This document shows, in pieces, positions 24,777 through 33,663 of a DNA stretch of 64,000 nucleotides (positions are counted from its first letter, which is position 1; each line of letters starts with the position of its first letter). The notes beneath the pieces are model-generated. The model was not told the origin of the DNA. It saw only the letters and a program-made list of their open reading frames with translations, and did not search any database. Source of the DNA: Parafrankia sp041008525. GTDB lineage: Bacteria; Actinomycetota; Actinomycetes; Frankiales; Frankiaceae. Location of the stretch: positions 17,982-81,981 of the forward strand of contig NZ_JBFLUG010000022.1 of NCBI RefSeq assembly GCF_041008525.1, given 5' to 3'. The position numbers were made by a program, and so were the translations under genes.

Positions 24777-25811
24777 ATGGACCTTCAGTACATGGACGAG
24801 GTTCCTCAGGGCGTGGGCCGGACAGCGCTCGCGACGGCCTGGATCCGGGCCGAGGCGAGCTGCCGGCCGGACCGCCTGTTCGACGACTGGCTCGCGCGGT
24901 CCTTCGTGGATGCCGCCGGCGACGCGGTACCCATCCATGGCGCCCTGCGGGCTGACGGAACCGACGGAGCTGACGCGACCAGCGAGGCTGACGGGGCTGA
25001 CGACCTGGTCGAGACCATGAGCAGCTACCTGGTCGTCCGCACCCGCTTCTTCGACGACGAGCTGACCGCCGCCGCGGCCGCGGGCTGCCGGCAGGTGGTG
25101 ATCCTGGCCGCCGGCCTCGACAGCCGTGCCTTCCGGTTGCCCTGGCCTTCCGGGACGCGGCTGTTCGAGCTGGACCAGCCGGCCATGATGTCCTTCAAGG
25201 AGCGGGTGCTTGCCGGGACCGGCGTCCGGCCCCGGTGCGAGCGCCATGTCGTCCCTGCCGACCTGACCGAGGACTGGGCCGACCGGCTGCTCCAGGCTGG
25301 CTTCCGTCCCGCCGAGCCGACCGCGTGGCTGGCGGAGGGCATCCTCGTGTATCTGGCGGAGGACCAGGCCGAGCGGCTGCTGGCCGAGATCACCGACCTC
25401 TCCGCGCCGTCCAGCCGGTTCGCGTTGGAGGACGCGAGGAACCTGGCCGGGGGCATGCTCGACCAGATCCGGCGGAACTCCCCGATGGGCCAGTTCGCCG
25501 ACCTGTGGAAGGGCGGGCTCGAAGGAGAGTCACCCGCGTGGCTGGGCGCGCACGGCTGGCGCGGGCGGGAGACCCCGTTCGCCCGGATCGCCGCCAACCT
25601 GAACCGGTCGATCTCCGCCGCGCTGCCAGTCGAGGGTTACTTCGTGACAGCCCGCCGGGCCGGGTCGTGGGAGGAGACCGGCGTCACCCGCGCCACCGCA
25701 CCGACCGCCGCGGGCGCCGGCGCGGGTGTCAGCGCGGGTGTCGGTGTCGGCACGGGCCGCGGCTCGGGCCCTGTGCAGGGCTCCAACGGTCACGGCGGCG
25801 ACATTTCGTAG
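24777..25811 (+). CDS. SAM-dependent methyltransferase, LCMT/PPM1-like family
   Basis: A 344-residue class I methyltransferase of the actinobacterial leucine carboxyl methyltransferase-like family. SAM-binding motif VVILAAGLDSRAFRLPW is near residue 103, LFELDQPAMMSFKERVL holds the acidic residue for the ribose, and PTAWLAEGILVYLAEDQAERLL is the family core. A non-conserved insert rich in Thr-Asp-Gly-Ala repeats lies at about 60-75, and the C-terminus is a Gly/Ala/Val repeat tail. The first ATG (24777) is taken; a second in-frame ATG at 24792 has the same GTACATGGAC context, and no clear ribosome binding site decides between them. Natural substrate unknown. Confidence 0.85.
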   Translation: MDLQYMDEVPQGVGRTALATAWIRAEASCRPDRLFDDWLARSFVDAAGDAVPIHGALRADGTDGADATSEADGADDLVETMSSYLVVRTRFFDDELTAAAAAGCRQVVILAAGLDSRAFRLPWPSGTRLFELDQPAMMSFKERVLAGTGVRPRCERHVVPADLTEDWADRLLQAGFRPAEPTAWLAEGILVYLAEDQAERLLAEITDLSAPSSRFALEDARNLAGGMLDQIRRNSPMGQFADLWKGGLEGESPAWLGAHGWRGRETPFARIAANLNRSISAALPVEGYFVTARRAGSWEETGVTRATAPTAAGAGAGVSAGVGVGTGRGSGPVQGSNGHGGDIS

Positions 25812-25981
25812 CGCACCCGGACTCCGAGCCCACCACACCCGTCTGCCCGCCACACCCGTCTGCCCGCACCCCGGCCGCCCGGGCCCGCGCCGCACACGAC
25901 CAATTCCACTTTCCGGCGGACGTGGGCGCCCGGCCGCGCGGAAGTGAATGCGATGCCGCCTGTTCGCATACTCTGACATGG

Positions 25982-27481
25982 ATGTCCGAGAACGAGATCC
26001 TTCGACGATCGAGCTACGGGCCGACCAGTCCGGTGGTCGGGACGCGCGGTTCACGCACACGCGCACGCGTCGTGGAGACGGCACTGGCGCTATTCGAGAC
26101 CCAGGGCTTCCACGGCACGTCGGTGGATGACATCGCCACGGCTGCCGGTGTGTCCCGCGCCACGCTCTATCAGTATTTTGAGAGCAAGGAGCAGATCTTC
26201 GTCGAGCTGCTCCAGGAATGCGGAACCGCACTCATGCGGGTGGTCCGCCGGATCGGCCCGTTGGAACCCACCGAGCTCGGGTTCGACAATCTGCACTGGT
26301 GGCTCGGCGAGTGGGCCTGGGTCTACGACAAGTACGCCACGATGTTCGTCCAGTGGGCGAACATCAGCTCTCCCGGCACGTCCATCCCGGACATGGCCAG
26401 CCGCTTCCTGGCCGACTACCACGAGCGGATCGCCCGCCGGCTGGCCTCCTCCGGGGTGTCTGGCATCGACCCCACGGATGCGGCCATCATGCTGACGACG
26501 CTGGTGAACGCCTGTAACTACGCGAGGCACGCCGGCCCGGCGGCACGGGGCGGGCGGTCTGGCGGCCCCGCCGGCACCACACCTGGCTCCGCGACCAGCG
26601 CCGCGGGCATGGGCGGTCCTTCCCCCCGGGCCGGCGCCGCCGGTGTGATCGGTGCGGAGCAGCTGACCGACAGCCTGGCCGTGATCGTCCAGCTCCTTCT
26701 TTTCCCGCAGACCCCGCCGACCGTTTTCGCCCAGCTGGGGCGCGATATTCCGGCACCGCGGCCGCCCAGCACCGGTGAACGTCTCTGGTCGGCACCGCCG
26801 GTCGCACCGCTTCGCCCCGCGGTCCTCCCGCCGCCGCCCGAGGACAGGTTCGCGGCACTCAGCAGCCGCGCCTCCGCCACAGTCGGCCGACTGCTCGACG
26901 CGGGCGTCGAGTGCTTTACCGAAAAGGGTTACCACCAATGCTCGGTGGATGACGTCGTCTCGATCGCCGGCTACGCCCGTGGAACCTTCTACAAGTATTT
27001 CGACGAGAAACTCGACCTGCTGGTCGCACTGAGCGACCAGGCACTCCGTACGATCTCCGAACTCGACGACCGGATGTGCCGGGCCGGGTCGGCCACCGTT
27101 CCTGATCCGCTGGCGCTGCGGAGCTGGCTGACCGACGTCGTCACCTTCGCGCTGCGTTACCTCGGTGTGACCCGGATCTGGCTCGACCAGCAGCCGCAGC
27201 ATCCGCGGCTGGAGGCGGCCCGGGCCGCGGTGGGCGAGCGGCTGCGCACCGGGTACGGCGGTCTCGTCGGGGCCGGCCGGTTGCCGCACCCGCTCGACCC
27301 GCAGGTGGCGAGCATCGCGTTCTTCGCTCTCGTCGAGCAGCTGCCCGAGGCGCTGCTCGGCATGGACCGCGGCCGCCCCGTCGCGGGGATCGTCGACCTG
27401 GTCGCGACGGCACTCGAGCGCACCCGGCTCCGCCCGCCCGCCACGCCCGCGGCCGGCCCGGCGGGCCAGACCCCCTCGTAG
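25982..27481 (+). CDS. Double-TetR transcriptional regulator
   Basis: A 499-residue protein with two complete TetR HTH domains. The first, at about 22-80, reads ALALFETQGFHGTSVDDIAT then SRATLYQYFESKEQIFVELL. The second, at about 290-347, reads GVECFTEKGYHQCSVDDVVS then ARGTFYKYFDEKLDLLVAL. Each is followed by a helical ligand-binding-like region, and a Gly/Pro/Ala-rich linker (about 175-285) joins them. Standard TetR proteins are 190-250 residues with one HTH, so this is a tandem fusion that could bind DNA as an intramolecular dimer. No clear ribosome binding site precedes ATG 25982. Its targets may include the acyl-CoA ligase region downstream (inference from position only). Confidence 0.85.
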   Translation: MSENEILRRSSYGPTSPVVGTRGSRTRARVVETALALFETQGFHGTSVDDIATAAGVSRATLYQYFESKEQIFVELLQECGTALMRVVRRIGPLEPTELGFDNLHWWLGEWAWVYDKYATMFVQWANISSPGTSIPDMASRFLADYHERIARRLASSGVSGIDPTDAAIMLTTLVNACNYARHAGPAARGGRSGGPAGTTPGSATSAAGMGGPSPRAGAAGVIGAEQLTDSLAVIVQLLLFPQTPPTVFAQLGRDIPAPRPPSTGERLWSAPPVAPLRPAVLPPPPEDRFAALSSRASATVGRLLDAGVECFTEKGYHQCSVDDVVSIAGYARGTFYKYFDEKLDLLVALSDQALRTISELDDRMCRAGSATVPDPLALRSWLTDVVTFALRYLGVTRIWLDQQPQHPRLEAARAAVGERLRTGYGGLVGAGRLPHPLDPQVASIAFFALVEQLPEALLGMDRGRPVAGIVDLVATALERTRLRPPATPAAGPAGQTPS

Positions 27482-27484
27482 CCC

Positions 27485-27535
27485 CGTTCGACCGCCACCG
27501 CCCGACCGCCGCCGTTCGACCGCCGCCGTTCGACC
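27485..27535. repeat. Degenerate 14-bp direct repeat
   Basis: CGTTCGACCGCCGC-type units recur after the double-TetR stop codon (clear copies at 27513-27526 and 27527-27535, a degenerate one at 27485). Possibly a 3' flanking repeat; no function assigned. Confidence 0.45.
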
Positions 27536-27679
27536 AGGTCAGTCACCCCGGGGCGTCACGCTGTCGCATGCAGCGACTTCGCGCGTGATGTACAGAACAC
27601 GCATAACCTGTTGGCCTGTCCCACGCACGGACCACCCGCACAATGCACGGCGGGACGCCCGATCGAGGAGGTCACACGG

Positions 27680-27994
27680 GTGAGCACCCTGGTCAAGCCG
27701 GGTACGCGTTACAAGTCCACGGTGTGCGACACCGAGGTGATCATAGTCAAGCCATCGTCCGGCCCGATCGACCTGCGCTGCGGTGGGCAGCCGGTGGTCG
27801 AGGTCGGCGCGGAGGTTCCCGCCGGGCTTGCTCTCGACCCGGCGTTCTCCGGCGGCACGCCGCTGGGGAAGCGGTTCTCCGACCCCGAGTCGGGCCTGGA
27901 GCTGCTGGCCACGAAGGGTGGTGCCGGCTCGCTGTCGATCGGTGAGGTGCCGCTGCCACTGAAGGACGCCAAGCCGCTCCCCTCCTCTGACTGA
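27680..27994 (+). CDS. Conserved small protein upstream of acyl-CoA ligase
   Basis: A 104-residue acidic-neutral protein of unknown function. Two cysteines (positions 13 and 31: STVCDTEV and DLRCGGQP) sit in beta-rich sequence; the rest is GAEVPAGLALDP and GLELLATKGGAGSL. Similar small proteins precede acyl-CoA synthetase genes in other actinobacteria as far as I recall, and here the next gene begins 15 bases after its stop, so the two are an operon. GTG 27680 has AGGAGG 8 bases upstream. An AT-richer stretch at about 27590-27615 may hold the promoter. Confidence 0.7.
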   Translation: MSTLVKPGTRYKSTVCDTEVIIVKPSSGPIDLRCGGQPVVEVGAEVPAGLALDPAFSGGTPLGKRFSDPESGLELLATKGGAGSLSIGEVPLPLKDAKPLPSSD

Positions 27995-28009
27995 CGGGCG
28001 GGAACGCAC

Positions 28010-29506
28010 ATGCACCTCGGGATGCTGCTGGAGATGGCGGCGGACGGCCTGGCCGACCGCATCGCCCTCGGGCCCAGCGTGGGCGGGCTCACCTTCGCCG
28101 AACTCGCGCACCGGGCCCGCCGGATCGGCGCCGCCCTGCAAACCCTGCCCGGCGACCGTGTCGGCCTGATCGACCTGAACTCCCCGGCCGTGCCGCTGAC
28201 GCTGTTCGGGTCGGCGATCGCGGGCAAGCCGTTCGTGCCGATCAACTACCGGCTGGCGGACGAGCAGCTGCGGGCGATCGTCACCCGCACCGCCCCCGCC
28301 ACGGTCGTCGTCGGGGCCGGCGTCGCCGAGCGCCTCGGGGAGATCGAGGGCATCCACCTGATCACCCGGGACGAGCTGCTCGCCATCGGGGCGGATCCCG
28401 AGGCGAAGGAGGCTGACGGCTGGGGCGGCGACGCCGAGGACATCGCCGTGCTGCTGTTCACCAGCGGCACGACCGGCGAGCCGAAGGCCGCCGTCCTGCG
28501 CCACCGCAACCTGACCGAGTACGTGATCACCACGGTCGAGTTCGCCGGTTCCGCCGAGGACGAGGTCGCGGTCGTCAGCGTGCCGCCGTACCACATCGCC
28601 GGTGTGTCGGCCGCGTGCTCGTCCACCTACTCGGGGCGCCGCATCGTCCAGCTGGAGAGCTTCGAGCCGCGGGCCTGGGTCGACCTGGTCCGGGCGGAGG
28701 CGGTCACCCACGCGATGGTCGTGCCGACCATGCTCGGCCGGATCCTCGACGTCATCGAGGCCGACGGGCAGGGCCTGCCCTCGCTGCGGTCGATCTCCTA
28801 CGGCGGCGGTCCGATGCCGCTGCCGGTGATCGAGCGCGCGGTGACGATGCTGCCGAGCGTCGGGTTCGTGAACGCCTACGGGCTCACCGAGACGTCCAGC
28901 ACCATCGCCGTGCTCGGCCCCGACGACCACCAGGCCGCGATCAGCAGTGACGACCCCGCGGTGCGGGCACGCCTCGGCTCTGTCGGGCGCCCGCTGCCGA
29001 GCCTCGAGGTCTCGATCCGCGACGCCGCCGGCGTCGAGGTCCCGACCGGTGAGCACGGGGAGATCTGGGTCCGCGGCGGGCAGGTGTCCGGCGAGTATCT
29101 CGGGATCGGCCGGATCGAGAACGACGGCTGGTTCCCGACCCGCGACGAGGGCCACCTCGACGCCGGCGGCTACCTGTACGTGCACGGCCGGCTGGACGAC
29201 GTCATCGTCCGCGGCGGCGAGAACATGTCGCCGGGTGAGATCGAGGCCGTCCTGATCACCCATCCGGCTGTCGAGGAGGCCGCGGTCGTCGGCATCCCGC
29301 ACCGCGACTGGGGCGAGCAGGTCGTCGCGGCCGTCGTCGTCACCGGTGAGGTGACCGAGGACGAGCTGCGGAGCCACGTGCGGGCCAAGCTGCGCTCCAG
29401 CCGCACGCCGGAGCACATCCAGTTCCGCACCGAGCTGCCGTTCAACGAGAACGGCAAGCTGCTGCGCCGGGTACTGCGCACCGAGCTGGAGCAGGCCTTC
29501 GCCTGA
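28010..29506 (+). CDS. Acyl-CoA synthetase (AMP-forming)
   Basis: A 498-residue ANL-superfamily ligase that activates a carboxylic acid with ATP and joins it to CoA. Motifs: FTSGTTGEPKAAVLRH near 151 (P-loop), the family core AYGLTETSST near 287, GYLYVHGRLDDVIVRGGENMSPGEIE near 385-412 (hinge), and the catalytic Lys in NENGKLLRR near 480. Substrate chain length cannot be read from the sequence. It is the second gene of an operon with the 104-residue protein, and is ended by a strong hairpin. Confidence 0.9.
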   Translation: MHLGMLLEMAADGLADRIALGPSVGGLTFAELAHRARRIGAALQTLPGDRVGLIDLNSPAVPLTLFGSAIAGKPFVPINYRLADEQLRAIVTRTAPATVVVGAGVAERLGEIEGIHLITRDELLAIGADPEAKEADGWGGDAEDIAVLLFTSGTTGEPKAAVLRHRNLTEYVITTVEFAGSAEDEVAVVSVPPYHIAGVSAACSSTYSGRRIVQLESFEPRAWVDLVRAEAVTHAMVVPTMLGRILDVIEADGQGLPSLRSISYGGGPMPLPVIERAVTMLPSVGFVNAYGLTETSSTIAVLGPDDHQAAISSDDPAVRARLGSVGRPLPSLEVSIRDAAGVEVPTGEHGEIWVRGGQVSGEYLGIGRIENDGWFPTRDEGHLDAGGYLYVHGRLDDVIVRGGENMSPGEIEAVLITHPAVEEAAVVGIPHRDWGEQVVAAVVVTGEVTEDELRSHVRAKLRSSRTPEHIQFRTELPFNENGKLLRRVLRTELEQAFA

Positions 29507-29510
29507 CAGC

Positions 29511-29566
29511 GCGCGGGGCGGGTCGCCGGGCCGGGCATCGGCCGGTGCGGCGACCCGCCCCCGCGC
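29511..29566. terminator. Strong hairpin between convergent acyl-CoA ligase and VIT genes
   Basis: GCGCGGGGCGGGTCGCCG (29511-29528) pairs with the complementary segment 29548-29566, with one bulged base. It begins 5 bases after the ligase stop. Confidence 0.65.
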
Positions 29567-29573
29567 AGTCAGC

Positions 29574-29589
29574 GCCTCAGGCCTGAGGC
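29574..29589. promoter_or_regulatory. 16-bp perfect palindrome
   Basis: GCCTCAGGCCTGAGGC is self-complementary over all 16 bases and is followed by CTGTGCGCTTTT. It may be a second terminator element in the convergent gap. Confidence 0.4.
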
Positions 29590-29659
29590 CTGTGCGCTTT
29601 TCAGCCGGTCTGTTCCCGCTTTTCGAGCGGTCCGGGTCCGTCCGTCGACCCGGCCGGGG

Positions 29660-30409
29660 TCAGCCGACGGACGTGTTGACGAGCATGCCGACGCCGTAGG
29701 TGGCCGCGGCGGCCGTGAAGCCCAGCAGGAGCTGGCGCGCGCCGCTGTAGAGCGCCGACCGGTCGGTGAACCGACTGACGGCGACACCGAGAAGGAACAG
29801 CGCGAGGCCGGCAAGCAGCGCGGCGGCGGCGAACGAGGCGAACCCGAGCAGGTACGGCGTCACCGGGATCAGCGCCCCGAGCGCGAACGCGCCGAACGAC
29901 GCCACGGCGGCGGCGAGCGGTGACGGGAGCTCGTCCGGATCCAGGCCGAGCTCGCTCTGCACATGGGCCCGCAACGCGCTGTCGGGACTGCGGCCCAGCT
30001 GCCGGGCCACCGCGTCGGCGGTTCGTTCCTCCACCCCCTGCGCACGGAAGAACGCGGCCAGCTCCGCCTGCTCGGCCTGCGGGTACAGCTCGAGCTCCCG
30101 GCGCTCGACCTCGATCTGGGCCCGCATCGCCTCGTTCTGGGACCGGACCGAGGTGTACTCCCCGGTCGCCATCGAGAAGGCGCCGGAGGCGAGGCCCGCG
30201 AGGCCGGCCAGAATCACCGCCGGCCGCGCCGCGGCACCGCCGGCGAAGCCGCTGATCAGCGCGACGTTGCTGACCAGCCCGTCCATCGCGCCGAAGACGG
30301 CGGGGCGCAGCCAGCCACTGCCGGGCCCGTGCTGCTTCCCATGATGCTTCCCGGATCCGTGGCCGCTCTCGGACGGTGACCGCTTCGGGTCGCGCGCGTC
30401 AGGTGCCAC
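29660..30409 (-). CDS. VIT1/CCC1 family membrane transporter
   Basis: A 249-residue protein of the vacuolar iron transporter family, which exports Fe(II) or Mn(II) from the cytosol. After a His/Lys-rich head (SGHGSGKHHGKQHG) come FGAMDGLVSNVALISGFAGG near 40-60 and GLASGAFSMATGEYTSVRSQNE near 75-95, both family signatures with metal-liganding Asp, Met and Glu. The cytosolic helical insert carries further Glu residues (EAMRAQIEVERRELELYPQ), and three C-terminal membrane helices follow. The start is GTG 30409, 24 bases downstream of the APC gene's stop on the same strand, so they form an operon. Confidence 0.88.
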   Translation of the reverse strand: MAPDARDPKRSPSESGHGSGKHHGKQHGPGSGWLRPAVFGAMDGLVSNVALISGFAGGAAARPAVILAGLAGLASGAFSMATGEYTSVRSQNEAMRAQIEVERRELELYPQAEQAELAAFFRAQGVEERTADAVARQLGRSPDSALRAHVQSELGLDPDELPSPLAAAVASFGAFALGALIPVTPYLLGFASFAAAALLAGLALFLLGVAVSRFTDRSALYSGARQLLLGFTAAAATYGVGMLVNTSVG

Positions 30410-30433
30410 GGTAGACGAGGGTACGGATCGCGG

Positions 30434-32461
30434 TCAGCCGACGTGCACGAACGGGCGGCGCTCCGGGTCCGGCTCGGCCTCGCGCAGGATCTCCCGCGTG
30501 GTGGAGGCGACCTCCCCGACGCCGGCGAACACGAAGCGGGCCAGGTTCTGCACCGGGTTTCCCTCGGACCACTCGAAGTACACGTGCGGCCGCGCACCCG
30601 TCGTGTCCCGCAGGTGCAGCAGCAGCGCCGCGATGGCGTTCGGTACCGAAGTACTGGTCAGCCGCAGGATGCGGTACCCGTGCCGCTGGCGGCCGTGGAC
30701 GGTGAGCTCGCTCTCGAACTCCGACGAGTCGAGGACGGCCACCTCCAGGAACAGCAGATGCTGGGCGCCCGGCACATGCAGCTGCTCGTGGGCCTTGCTG
30801 GCCTTGTCCGCGTACTCGGCGGCGTCACCGGTGTCGAACTCGTTGGCGACCAGATGCAGTGGCCCGGCCCGCGACGCCTCCGCCACCCAGCGGGCAGCCG
30901 TCGGGTCGAGTTCGACACCGGTCACCCGCAGCTCGAACGAGCGCACGGCCCGGGACAGGAACGACACCACCAGGATCGTCACGATGAAGATCGATCCGAT
31001 GATCAGGCCGTCCGGCCGCTCGATGATGTTGGCGACGGTCGTGTAGACGAACACCGCGGAGATCACACCGAAGACTCCGGTGGCCCGCCGGTCACCGCGG
31101 CGGGACGCGGAGAGGGTGACCGCGACCGATGCCGAGGTGATCAGCACCAGCACACCGGTCGCGTAGGCGCCTGCCTGTTTGTCCACGCTCGCGTCGAAGA
31201 CGATGGTCACCACGAACCCCACCGTGGTGAACACGAGCACGAGCGGACGGATCGCGCGGGCCCAGTGCGGTGCCATGCCGTACCGGGGCAGGTAGCGCGG
31301 CACCAGGTTGAGCAGGCCGGCCATCGCCGACGCCCCGGCGAACCACAGGATGGCGATCGTGCTGACGTCGTAGGCGGTGCCGAACGCGTTGCCCAGCTCC
31401 TGGTGGGCGAGGTAGGCGAGCGCCCGCCCGTTCGCCGGCCCGCCCGGCTCGGCGAGCCGCTCCGGAACGAGGACGGCGGTCGCGAGGCTGCTGGAGAGCA
31501 ACAGCACCGCCATGATCAGCGCCGCCGTGGTGAGCAGCCGCCGGGCGCCGAGGATCCGCCCGGCGGGCCGGTCCTCCGTGTCGCCGGGCGCGCCGCGGAT
31601 CAGCGGCATCACCGCCACACCCGTCTCGAAGCCGGAGAGCCCGAGCGCGAGCTTCGGAAAGACGATCAGCGCGACGCCCGCCATCGCCGCCGGGTTCGGG
31701 TGCTCGGCGACGAGCAGCCGGTGCCAGTCCCCGAGCAGGGAGGGATGGCTCGCGACCTTGACCAGCGACACCGAGATCACGGTCAGGCTCAGGACGAGGT
31801 AGACCGCGACCAGGATGGTCGCGACGCCCACCGCCTCGGTGAACCCGCGCAGGAACACGGCGGCGAGTGCCACGAGCAGCAGAAGCGTCAGCGCCACGTG
31901 GTGGCCGGCGAAGACGTCCGGCGCGTACGGGTTCTCGAGGAGGTGGGCGGAGGCATCCGCCGCCGAGAGTGTGATCGTGATCAGGAAGTCGGTGCAGGCG
32001 AAGCCGAGCAGCACCAGGACCAGCAGCTTTCCCTTCCACCAGGAAAGGTGCTTCTCGAGCATGGCGATCGAGCCCTCGCCGTGTGGGCTCTCCGCCGCCA
32101 CCCGGCGGTAGACCGGCAGGGCACCGCACAGGGTGACCACGACGAGCACCGCGGTCGCGACGGGACTCAGCGCGCCGGCCGCGAGCAGCGCGATACCGGG
32201 CTGGTAGCCAAGGGTGGAGAAGTAGTCCACCCCGGTCAGGCACATGACCCGCAGCCAGTGGTGCCGCTGGTGCTCGGGTTCGGGCTGGGTGTGGGGGCCG
32301 CTGTGCCGGCGGGCCTGCTCGGACCCAGCGAGCAACCAGTCCCCCAGCCGCTGACGCGCCGTCGGACCGGCCGGCGTGGTCACGCCAGGGGGCGGGCCGG
32401 GCCCAGCGGGTGTGGTCGCGGCGGGTGTGGTCGGCCCGGGCGGCCCTGGCGCTGACGGCAC
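30434..32461 (-). CDS. APC superfamily amino acid permease with C-terminal soluble domain
   Basis: A 675-residue permease. After a Pro/Ala-rich head, about twelve membrane helices start at GVDYFSTLGYQPGIALLAAG (about 78-97), a consensus of amino acid/polyamine/cation APC transporters. After the last helix, residues about 510-675 form a soluble cytoplasmic region (SFELRVTGVELDP..., GYRILRLTSTSVPNAIAALLLHL). Related long permeases are common in actinobacteria. The substrate cannot be read. The start is GTG, 33 bases after the stop of the beta-propeller gene, so three genes (propeller, permease, VIT) are probably cotranscribed. Confidence 0.85.
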   Translation of the reverse strand: MPSAPGPPGPTTPAATTPAGPGPPPGVTTPAGPTARQRLGDWLLAGSEQARRHSGPHTQPEPEHQRHHWLRVMCLTGVDYFSTLGYQPGIALLAAGALSPVATAVLVVVTLCGALPVYRRVAAESPHGEGSIAMLEKHLSWWKGKLLVLVLLGFACTDFLITITLSAADASAHLLENPYAPDVFAGHHVALTLLLLVALAAVFLRGFTEAVGVATILVAVYLVLSLTVISVSLVKVASHPSLLGDWHRLLVAEHPNPAAMAGVALIVFPKLALGLSGFETGVAVMPLIRGAPGDTEDRPAGRILGARRLLTTAALIMAVLLLSSSLATAVLVPERLAEPGGPANGRALAYLAHQELGNAFGTAYDVSTIAILWFAGASAMAGLLNLVPRYLPRYGMAPHWARAIRPLVLVFTTVGFVVTIVFDASVDKQAGAYATGVLVLITSASVAVTLSASRRGDRRATGVFGVISAVFVYTTVANIIERPDGLIIGSIFIVTILVVSFLSRAVRSFELRVTGVELDPTAARWVAEASRAGPLHLVANEFDTGDAAEYADKASKAHEQLHVPGAQHLLFLEVAVLDSSEFESELTVHGRQRHGYRILRLTSTSVPNAIAALLLHLRDTTGARPHVYFEWSEGNPVQNLARFVFAGVGEVASTTREILREAEPDPERRPFVHVG

Positions 32462-32494
32462 GGCGGTGGGCCCCCGGTCGATCGCGGCGCTGGG

Positions 32495-33424
32495 TCAGCG
32501 CGGTGGGTACACCTCGGTGCGCAGCTCGTGGGACCCGTCGGCGCGGGCCTGCTCGTAGTAGAGCCGGTAGCCGCCGCCGGGCAGTGCCACCACGCTGACG
32601 TACCGTAGCGCGCCGCCGTGCGGCGAGACCGCCACCGGCCCGTCCCCGACCGGTTCGAACCGTTCGAAGGTGCCGACCGCGAGACCGGTGCGCTCGGACC
32701 AGTTCTCCGCCGCGCTGGCCCGGCCGTCGTAGTAGGCGAAGGTGCCGCCGTCGGAGCCGACGACGACCGAGGCGATACGCACGCCGCGGGCGTCCCAGGC
32801 GCCGGCCCGCGGCGCGAGCGCGGTGCCGTGCCACGTCCACGACACCCCGTCGGGGCTGGTCGCGTAGCGGCTGTCCATGCGGTCGGTCGCGGCGGGGTCG
32901 TCCAGCAGGTGGCAGGACGCCCACAGATGCCACTGCCCGTCATGCCAGACGACGACCGGGTCCTTCACCGCCGTCGCCCGGTCACCGGGCAGGACGGTCC
33001 GCCGCGTGGCCGGGTCGAACCCGTCGGGGGTGTCCGCCTCCAGCACGTCGACCCACCAGTGCGGGCTGCCGGGCGTGGCGCAGCTCACGTAGAGCCGCCA
33101 GCGGCCGTCCGGAGCGCGCACCAGTGCCGGCCGCTCCAGCGACTCCGCGGGGAAGTCGTCCCGGTCGATCCGCTGGAGCGGTGTGAACTGTTCACCGTCG
33201 ACCGAGCGGGCGATCATCACCGCGTATCCACGGCCGTGCCCGACGGGACGCCGCAGCCGGTAGGCGAGGTAGAACACGCCATCCGCGAGGACGGCGCTCG
33301 GCGCTCCCGCCCAGTAGCCCGGGCCGTCACCGGGCGGCGCCACCACCGTCACGGCGCGGTCCTGGGTCGGCAGAGGGATGTCCGGGGCGGTCTGGCCGGT
33401 CTCGTACGTCACCACGCGCCGCAT
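32495..33424 (-). CDS. Five-bladed beta-propeller protein (GH43/GH117-like)
   Basis: A 309-residue protein with the strand pattern and repeated motifs of GH43/GH117-like beta-propellers: YWAGAPSAVLADGVFYLAYRLRR, YAVMIARSVDGEQFTPL, RPALVRAPDGRWRLYVSC, KDPVVVWHDGQWHLWASC and GGGYRLYYEQARADG. An acidic residue falls at the start of blades (KDPVVV) as in glycosidases, but the remaining catalytic residues cannot be verified here. No signal peptide is apparent, so the protein should be cytosolic. The start at MRRVVTYE is uncertain; the in-frame GTG at 33412 is an alternative. First gene of the operon with the permease and VIT genes. Confidence 0.65.
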   Translation of the reverse strand: MRRVVTYETGQTAPDIPLPTQDRAVTVVAPPGDGPGYWAGAPSAVLADGVFYLAYRLRRPVGHGRGYAVMIARSVDGEQFTPLQRIDRDDFPAESLERPALVRAPDGRWRLYVSCATPGSPHWWVDVLEADTPDGFDPATRRTVLPGDRATAVKDPVVVWHDGQWHLWASCHLLDDPAATDRMDSRYATSPDGVSWTWHGTALAPRAGAWDARGVRIASVVVGSDGGTFAYYDGRASAAENWSERTGLAVGTFERFEPVGDGPVAVSPHGGALRYVSVVALPGGGYRLYYEQARADGSHELRTEVYPPR

Positions 33425-33663
33425 CCTACTTAGCTGGTAGACAACTGCCGTTGGACGCCGCGGCCCCGCGCCCCGCCCTCGCTCCACCGCCCGGTCCAGC
33501 CGGCCAGGCCAGGTGGCCGGTCCGGGGGGCCGGGCCCGCTGCGTCGTCCGCCACGGGATCGGCGTTTTCGGTGTTTCCCGATCGAGAAAGTACTTATGCT
33601 GCTCCGGCCTGGTCACCGCGGTGCCCGCCACCGCCACGTCGGCCCCTGGGAGCGTTACGACCG

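Noticed and set aside
30443..32455. Long plus-strand frame antisense to the APC permease
   Set aside because: Arg/Gly/Asp/His-rich shadow; the permease on the other strand is clear.
33437..33443. GTAGACA half-site resembling the TetR operator, upstream of the beta-propeller gene
   Set aside because: Only one arm is present and the following bases (ACTGCCG) do not complete the palindrome.
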